Shown here: piece by piece, positions 57,093 to 64,000 of the stretch
Layout of the letters: the number at the start of each line of letters is the position of its first letter
Position numbering within the stretch: the stretch's first letter is position 1
Made by a program: the position numbers and the translations under genes
Notes under the pieces: generated by a model
Databases searched by the model: none
The model's input: only the letters and a program-made list of their open reading frames with translations
Told to the model about the DNA's origin: nothing
NCBI GenBank assembly: GCA_009801085.1
Contig: VNWV01000002.1
Location: 1,922,001-1,986,000 of the forward strand
DNA: 64,000 bases
Direction: 5' to 3'
Source: Lasiodiplodia sp. COLG20
Lineage: Eukaryota; Ascomycota; Dothideomycetes; Botryosphaeriales; Botryosphaeriaceae

Positions 57093-58546
57093 GTCAATAT
57101 TTCGGTTGTGAAATTTTTGTTGGGATTAGTAACAATTCGGATCTACGCTTGCTCTCTTCACCACCGTACCGCTCAAATTGCAACCGTTGTCTTGAAACGA
57201 AAAGTGGAGAAAGACGAAGTGTAGAGAAGAACAATCTGGTTAGTCTCTGCTGGTAAGTTGTCTAACTGCGTAGCTGCAAGCCACTCCTCGGCAGTAAACC
57301 GGAGTTACCAGGAGCATACAGTCCAAGAGACCCATCACTGTCGTTGTCTAGGAAGCCCAGCTGGTTGGATGAACATGGAAGGGGGCTGCCCGAATTGGCA
57401 AACAGGTCATCAGTGCTGACACAGCGTAGTCTATGGTGTGAAATTACTGGGTTGCATTGCGAGCACACCAGTAGACGAAGTGAAGTTTAAGTATGGTTTG
57501 TGGTCAGACGATACGGCTTGCCTAGGTCAGGTGAGAACCGTTTCTGAGTGACAGGGTTCTCTCTCCAGGTTCTCCGCATAGGCGGGAGTCATACCACGGG
57601 CGGGAGAGGGCACAGACTGCTGCCTTTAAGCGCCTCGATTAAAAGCTTGTCTGCTCAGACGTAGATCATTAGAGGCACCACGCTCTGCCCCAGACGCATC
57701 TAGAAGGAGGGCACGTGATGTAAAAATGGGTTTGTCTCCTGACCCGAGACCGGTAGGGCGGACGGCAGATGACGTGCCTGGGGAAAGGCTCAGATCCAGA
57801 AAGCTTCCAGATCTCGAGTAATGTTTGGGTCGGGGTCGCACAGCTTCTGGCAGCGGAGCGCGTGCGTGCCCTGCGTTGGGTGCAGGCGCATGGTGCAGCA
57901 CGCCGCGGCTGACTTGAGCGCCATGGTCGCTGACGGCGTCAGCCTCGCGCTAGCAACCCCTATACGGTGAGGCTGTGACGTCGGGACGAATTCCAGGGCC
58001 TCGAAAAATTTTGGCGGCTGCGATTCTGCAAGCGTCAGCATGTGCCTCGGGAGGGTCTGGCGTCTAGCGGCGGGCGCAGAGAATTGCGGGCGGTGCGGGA
58101 GAAAACCGGGGCCGAGGCGCTTGGGCGCGTTTTATCCGGGAAGGACACGCGGGCTGGATGGAGGGTCGGCAAGCACTCTGGCGGGCGTGGGGGCAGCGCC
58201 GCCCTGCTGCGCGGCTCTGGACTGCAGCCCTGCCCTGGGCGAGTCCAATTGGCAGCGGCACTGCGAGGGTTGCATCGGCATCTGCCCCCAGCATGGTCCA
58301 GGAGGCGTGCGGGTCGGCGGGGGCAGCAGCAGCTGGAGTGGATGGACGGCCGGCAGCTGCGTCGCTGGAGGGCACCCGTGTAAACCCGAACCTTGGCGCG
58401 CTAGCCGCTTGCGCAATAGTGCACTCAAGCGAAGTTTTCGCCGTCGACCGCCGCCCTTATTTATGCTCTCAATCCTTTCGAACCTCTTCTTCTCCATCCA
58501 TCTCCCCTCATCCCTTTCCGATTGGTTTCATTGATCAACCGGCACA
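57093..58546. other. Intergenic region upstream of the ADP/ATP carrier gene
   Basis: 1.45 kb. The left part is the glucanase 3' flank. From about 57800 it is GC-rich and probably the carrier promoter; ATTGG (inverted CCAAT) is at 58522, and C/T-rich sequence with TTATTTATG near 58456 precedes the start. No gene recognised. Confidence 0.45.
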
Positions 58547-60065
58547 ATGGCTAAGGACGGCGAAGTTGTTCAGGCTGACAAGGTACGTCCGTCCGATTCC
58601 CCAGTCGCAACTCGATGATGCGCGCCTGTAAACCCGAATGAGAGCTGCGGCTAACCATGATAACAGAGCGTTTTCGGCATGCCCGTAAGTCATCACCGAC
58701 GAAGTCCTCGCATCGACGCTCGCCTTGGACGGGCCTGTATCATCCGCCTCACCGCTCGCAGCGGCTGTTGAGCTGCTTGCGATGACGGGGCTGCGGATGC
58801 TGCAACCTGTCCAAGTTGTTGCGGAGTTGGCTCCTCGATAAACCTTACTAACACAATCACAACAGGGATTCGTGGTCGACTTCTTGAGTACGTCCCGCCA
58901 TTGGGCTTCCATCTGCGATGCGTTACCGGTGCCATTGGCACTGGCGATGGATTCGCGATGGACGCTGCAAATTTTGCGTTTAGACCTCGGTCACTGACTG
59001 CTTATCTACAGTGGGTGGTGTTTCCGCCGCCGTCTCGAAGACCGCCGCCGCTCCCATCGAGCGTGTCAAGCTCCTCATCCAGAACCAGGTATGCCATCAC
59101 CGTCGTCACGGCCTGCGTCGGCCGCCTTGCCGTTGGCTCTCAGCTGCTCCCGCTACGCCGACGTCATCTCTCGAGCATACGCTAATCTGTTTCTTCAACA
59201 GGATGAGATGCTTCGCGCCGGTCGTCTCGACCGCAAGTACAACGGCATCATGGACTGCTTCCGCCGTACCACAGCCTCTGAGGGTGTCGTCTCCCTGTGG
59301 CGTGGTAACACCGCCAACGTCATCCGTTACTTCCCTACCCAGGCCCTGAACTTCGCTTTCCGTGATACCTACAAGTCGATGTTCGCCTTCAAGAAGGAGC
59401 GTGATGGCTACGCCAAGTGGATGATGGGTAACCTTGCCTCCGGTGGTGCTGCTGGTGCCACTTCCCTCCTCTTCGTCTACTCTCTCGACTACGCCCGTAC
59501 CCGTCTTGCCAACGACGCCAAGTCCGCCAAGGGCGGTGGTGACCGCCAGTTCAACGGTCTCGTCGACGTCTACAAGAAGACTCTTGCTTCCGATGGTATT
59601 GCTGGTCTCTACCGTGGTTTCGGTCCCTCCGTTGCTGGTATCGTCGTCTACCGTGGTCTGTACTTCGGCATGTACGACTCGATCAAGCCCGTCGTCCTCG
59701 TTGGTCCTCTTGAGGGTAACTTCCTTGCTTCCTTCCTTCTCGGCTGGACTGTCACCACCGGTGCCGGTATCGCTTCCTACCCTCTTGACACCGTCCGTCG
59801 TCGTATGATGATGACTTCTGGTGAGGTACGTATCAACAGCTCTCCACGATGATAACTTTGATGCTAACCAACTTCGCAGGCCGTTAAGTACAAGTCTTCC
59901 CTCGATGCCGCCAAGCAGATCATCGCCAAGGAGGGCGTCAAGTCCCTCTTCAAGGGTGCTGGTGCCAACATCCTCCGTGGTGTTGCCGGCGCTGGTGTCC
60001 TGTCCATCTACGACCAGGTCCAGCTCATCCTCTTCGGCAAGAAGTTCAAGGGTGGTTCCGGCTAA
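58547..60065 (+). CDS. Mitochondrial ADP/ATP carrier
   Basis: Inner-membrane translocase exchanging cytosolic ADP for matrix ATP. Exons 58547-58582, 58665-58684 region (18 nt starting 58667), 58866-58887, 59012-59088, 59202-59825 and 59880-60065; 320 aa. Exons 2 and 3 are only 18 and 22 nt (SVFGMP and GFVVDFL). Three carrier repeats are seen, with the Px[DE]xx[KR] signatures [24 protein letters not shown] and [17 protein letters not shown] is diagnostic for the adenine-nucleotide carrier. Membrane helices include [20 protein letters not shown] and [20 protein letters not shown]. Exons 5-6 have strong C-ending codon bias, as in highly expressed fungal genes. Length matches other fungal carriers (about 310-320). 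Confidence 0.96.
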
Positions 60066-60867
60066 ATGCCGTCTCGTTCGATTCCGACCGAGAAAAGCAT
60101 ATCGTAATACAGGGGAGGGGACGTGGCGTGGAGGATGGAGTGGATAGAGTAAGATCAAGCCTGAGCTTGTTCTGGTCACGAAAGAAAACAAAGCTGGGAG
60201 CGGTTTCTGATATCCCTGCTTTCAAGCATTTTGTACTTTACCCGGCAAATTTTCTTCTTTGTACCTTGCGCATCTCGCTGGCTTGACCTGCTCTGATTTT
60301 CTTTGATTTCCAATTTGGTTCCTGAGCACTTCCGTCGTTAGATAGTGCATTCTCATCGGCAGGAGGTGTTCAGAGGTTGGGAGCGGGAGAAAATATCGGC
60401 ATAGAATTCAGTTGTCTTTTTCATCAATGCTCGGACTATCACGATGTTGTGCGACGGTGTTGAACTAGCCAGATTTCAACCACAAGCAGGGTCTCGAGCC
60501 TCAACCGTGGATCATGACTCCATCGCCACCCGACAGGGTGGTTGAGGCACGGTAAGTTGCGCAATCCCATTGTCGAGCTGCCTGAATGGTCTTCTCCTTG
60601 CATGCGCCTCCTTTATGATGTGCTGGGGTAGATGCGGCGGCCCTAGGATCAGCGGCCCGTTTAAGGGAAAGCTTCACGTGACGTCATCAGGCTTGTAAAG
60701 GCAACGAGCTCAACTTGCGGTTCTGCTGCGCCAAACATCTGTCCTTGCATCCTTGCCGCGCGTCCTGCACGTACAAAAGGCAGACAACGTCCTCCTCTGT
60801 CTTATCAATTCACTCAGTACTTCTTCCTCCAGCTCTCAACATCACACCACCACCTACAACACCAACC
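60066..60867. other. Intergenic region with overlapping E-box and CRE
   Basis: 800 bp without a gene: the carrier 3' flank, then the promoter of the next gene, which carries CACGTGACGTCA at 60676-60687. Confidence 0.45.
60676..60687. promoter_or_regulatory. Overlapping CACGTG and TGACGTCA elements
   Basis: A 12-base stretch combining an E-box (bHLH factors) and a full palindromic CRE (bZIP/ATF factors), 181 bp upstream of the next start codon. Both are established fungal binding sites; use here is inferred. Confidence 0.5.
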
Positions 60868-61699
60868 ATGCCTCCAATCCCCATCTACTCGGACGCACCG
60901 ATCAACCCGCAAGCCGCCGCCGCAAAGGCAGAAGGCGTAACACCGCAAACGGCTGCAGCAAACGGCCACCAGCAACCCGCACCGACCCGCACCACCGCCA
61001 CAACCACCGCCCCCGCCTTCGACCCTTCCGCGCCTCCACCGCCCCAACCAGGCGCCGCGCCTGTTCCTCCTCCAACCTCCCAATTCTCCACCGCATCTTC
61101 CCCTCCTCGTCCTCAGCCGGGCGCCGCACCGGTCCCCGCACCCACGGGTAGCAGCAGCAACAACAACAGCACGGTCACGAAGACGGTCACAGAGACGGTG
61201 ACAACGCTAAGCGGCCCGCCACCGCAGTTCGGCATACCAGCGCCGGGCGCGAACGCGGCTGCCACGCGCTCGACCGACGCTAGTATTCCTCAGCACAGCA
61301 CGAACAATGGTCCGACAACGATAAATTTCGGTGCGGTGGACGGCGGTGCGACGAGGGCTCGAGCGTCGAGCACGGCGTCGTTGGAGCACCCGCCGGGCTA
61401 TGTACAGTATGTAAAGCCTTTTCTCTTTCTTTGTTTCTTTCTCTTTCTCCCTCGTCACTTGGATTCTCTCATCATGAGTGGTGATCGATCATGCTAACAC
61501 GGAATTCTTCTTTGCCTTTAGGAATCCGTACGTTGACGGAACTGCGGCACAGCGAGCGGCTATGGAGGCTGCGGCAGCGAGGGAGAGAGAAGAGGGCGGC
61601 ATGTGGGGCACCGTCAAGGGCCTCGCAGCCAGCGTGGGCCAGCAGTTGAAGAAGGCGGACCAGGAAGCTTGGAAGTTGGTTGGGAATGCAGGAAAATAG
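60868..61699 (+). CDS. Pro/Ala/Thr-rich hypothetical protein
   Basis: Exons 60868-61406 and 61522-61699; intron 115 bp; 238 aa. Not assigned to a family. The N-terminal two thirds are low-complexity and contain three PGAAPVP-type repeats (PQPGAAPVPPPTS, PQPGAAPVPAPTG). The C-terminal part is more ordered: LEHPPGYVQNPYVDGTAAQRAA, an amphipathic helix, then MWGTVKGLAASVGQQLKKADQEAWKLV. The compositional break between the two parts coincides with the intron. The PPGYVQNPY sequence across the splice junction and the helical tail look conserved in style, so the gene is likely real. No signal peptide or membrane segment is seen. Confidence 0.75.
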
Positions 61700-63594
61700 A
61701 ATGGTGGTTTTGGAAATGTGGAAATCCTACAAGCACGAAGAGTTCCTTGGGTTCAAGGGTTATTTGAGATGGGGTACACACACAGCATGAGGCTCGATTG
61801 ATGGAATGAAATGGATGATTGAGGGCTCACTCGGAAGGAAAATGGCGTTTTAGGTCAACTTTATACTGGACTGTTAACAGGCTTTCGTGTATGAATAGTA
61901 GGAACCGGGAGCAATGAATTCTTGAGAGATGTCTTTGCAGATAATCTCGAGGCCGATCTTCCTCACCATATTCGCCGAGGCAAGCTGTAGTACCGCTACT
62001 CATTTTTCCATGCACGAGGTATCACATCGCGACTTCTTAGCCTGCAGCAGTGCAGCCAGTAAGCCGAAACGGAGCTGCGGAACACGACAACCGCTTCCAA
62101 ATGACCTCGCAGCACCGGGCGTGCGGAACAAGAAAACCGGCTAAGGGGCGTCGCGAGCTAATGCTCAACCGCCGCCGTCTGATTCGGTCCCAGCTCTAAC
62201 CAGCGAGGAAACTTTTCTTGCTTCCACATCTTGATCCTTCCCGTGTCTCCAAAAGCGAGGATTTTTTGATCCTCTCCCGCATCACTAAGCATACCATTGT
62301 CGTCACCGGTGTTCTCAACTGCCAGAATGGAGCATAGCAACAACCTACGAGCCGTCCAATCTATCACCAAGTCATCGACTCGCAGAACTTCCTCTCATCT
62401 CCATAAATTCAGACGTCGAAGATTTTCTTTTACTGTACGTACGTGTAGCACAGAAGAACCAGGCCGCGGCAATATAATCCGCCAACGGAGGCCCTGTAGA
62501 GCTACCGAATTTCCCTCTGGATATCACGAGTCATTCCCGCCTTTCGTCTTGCACGGAGTAGTAGAGCGAGCGAGCGGGTCCCCCCAAGCCAAGAAGCCGC
62601 CGAGCGAATCGGATGTACATGCCGACCTCGCGAAATGAAGATGCCAAAAGGGGGGTTGGGGGAGAGGGAGTAAGTGGAACATGATAGGCCGTGCCGAGCG
62701 CGGAATACAACTCCGCTTCGTTCGAACTTGCAAACACGAAGAGGCTTACTACCGCTTCGAGCTGTCCGCGTAATCTGTCAGGTTACATCGGAGGGAAGAA
62801 AAGAGCAGAGCTGAGGAGGGACTTGGGGGAACTTGGCGGATCCCCCCCATTCACTATCACACCACAGTCCCGGGCGGCCCTATGGCCGCTCCTCACCTTG
62901 ATTCGTCCGGATCCTGCCTCCGCTTTTTGACGCCTTCTATTCTTGTCGATCGGACCTTTCTCCGGGGTCGATTGTGGTACCAATCGCATTATGATTTCAT
63001 AGGAACATCAGATGCGGAGGAAATGCAACACCGGATCCCATCGTAGCTCAGGAAGAAAATCGTTCATGGTGCTCTTCGCCCTCTATAGCAACCTCAATAG
63101 CAGAACCGGAAAGAATAATTACATCACTTTAATCAGCTGAGAATCCGCCGAGTAGTAGCGAAAGCAAGGTTCAAAAGCAAAAAAAGAGATCAAAAGAAGC
63201 CGCCCATTTTGCCCATTCCATCCGCTAATATCCACCGAGAAAATTCATGATTTTCAGTCGCCGAAACGCCACAGAACCACCGTTCGAGGACACCTGGTGT
63301 TGCTGGTTGCTCCAAGCAAAAGTTCTTTATGGGGGTTTGTTGACCGTTGGTTCGAGCAGTTGCGTAGTCCGAAGCAAAGGGCCTACAAAGCCGGGAGGTG
63401 CGATCTGCACAATCAAGAAAGCAAAATTCCGAGAGAAGTCAATGCGACTCGGAACTTCTTGACTTGAAAAAAACCCAGTAAGAGGAGAGGCGGTTCTTCG
63501 TGTATATGCCTCGTGAAACTTCGCACGTGTGGTTCGAAAAAAACTGAGCCACGGCCCAATGCGCCGCCACCTTTCCTGCGGTGATACAGCTCAA
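61700..63594. other. 1.9-kb intergenic region, nothing recognised
   Basis: Lies between a plus-strand gene end and a minus-strand gene end, so it should hold two 3' flanks. It is longer than needed for that, yet I see no gene, RNA or transposon. Short frames have no family features. Confidence 0.4.
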
Positions 63595-64000
63595 TCAAAT
63601 GTTGTCGCCGAGAGACTGGAGTACAGCAGTCTCTGCAGTGGCAGTGTTAGAGCTCAGTGTCTGGGTGCCAGCTTTGTGGGAACGAATCTCGGAGTTCTCC
63701 TTCTCTTCAGATCCAGTCCTCGTCAGAACGTCATTCGTATTGCGGTGCGCTGGGGTGTTCAAACCACGGCTTGGACTTTCGTTCACCCGATCCTCATACA
63801 CCTGATTCTCGTTCTCCGGAACCCGTGCGGTAGACGCTGTTTCTGCCTGCTCCTGCATCGCTTGGCTCATATCGTTCATCTCACTCTTGACAAGTTGATC
63901 ATCAGGAGCTACGTCCTGGTCGGGACCGCCACCAGCGTCTTCCTCCACACCCTCAACAAGACGACGGAAATCTTCTTCACCGCGCTCCAGGATATTTGCA
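63595..64000 (-). CDS. Hypothetical acidic protein, C-terminal part (5' end off window)
   Basis: One frame stays open from the right edge to the stop at 63595, at least 134 codons. Reading in from the edge it gives ILERGEEDFRRLVEGVEED, then a Gly/Asp/Glu-rich disordered region with SEMNDMSQAMQEQAETAS and NENQVYEDRVNESPSRG, and ends VLQSLGDNI. Composition (high Glu, Asp, Thr, Asn) is that of a disordered tail. Not recognised. Introns cannot be judged from this fragment. Confidence 0.55.
   Translation of the reverse strand, partial: ANILERGEEDFRRLVEGVEEDAGGGPDQDVAPDDQLVKSEMNDMSQAMQEQAETASTARVPENENQVYEDRVNESPSRGLNTPAHRNTNDVLTRTGSEEKENSEIRSHKAGTQTLSSNTATAETAVLQSLGDNI

Noticed and set aside
59106..60191. 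361-codon minus-strand frame opposite the ADP/ATP carrier
   Set aside because: Shadow of a codon-biased gene; no domain recognised.

Overview
This is nuclear DNA of a filamentous ascomycete (Pezizomycotina). Most genes are split by introns of 42-125 bp with GT...AG ends and internal CTAAC/CTGAC branch motifs. The gene set fits as well: a PacC pH regulator, a GrrA-type F-box protein, a NAK-family kinase, a prenylated TeaR/Mod5-like protein, DUF3602, and NACHT proteins with C2H2 or ankyrin tails. A dothideomycete is my best guess, but that is inference. I rebuilt exon structures by hand from reading frame, splice motifs and phase; every multi-exon model given with both ends in the window sums to a multiple of three.

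1-29.4 kb is a housekeeping-rich arm. It holds grrA (3' end cut by the window edge), a divergent Ark1/Prk1/Akl1-type kinase, two seven-beta-strand methyltransferases arranged tail to tail (an Nnt1/Efm7-like enzyme and Efm4), a U2 snRNA gene near 11.74 kb, a cytochrome P450, a class III aminotransferase, a disordered protein with a C-terminal CVVM prenylation box, ribosomal protein eS12, a DUF3602 protein and pacC. 29.4-35.2 kb is gene-poor. It contains GCCAAG motifs upstream of pacC and a broken small secreted-protein gene at 33.3-34.1 kb.

35.2-52.6 kb is the accessory part. It has a 758-aa unrecognised protein with a very long Lys/Glu tract, a truncated NACHT/C2H2-type fragment, a full NACHT/C2H2 NLR-like gene (7 exons), a divergent SNF2/RING ATPase (12 exons), and a PNP-NACHT-ankyrin NLR. 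Three copies of a diverged direct repeat lie in this part, two of them at the 3' ends of the C2H2-type genes, which points to duplication. I regard this as an NLR island (self/non-self recognition or heterokaryon incompatibility type); function is inferred from domain architecture only.

52.6-64 kb returns to ordinary genes: a secreted GH55 beta-1,3-glucanase, the mitochondrial ADP/ATP carrier with two very short exons, a Pro/Ala-rich hypothetical protein, and the 3' end of another hypothetical gene running off the right edge.
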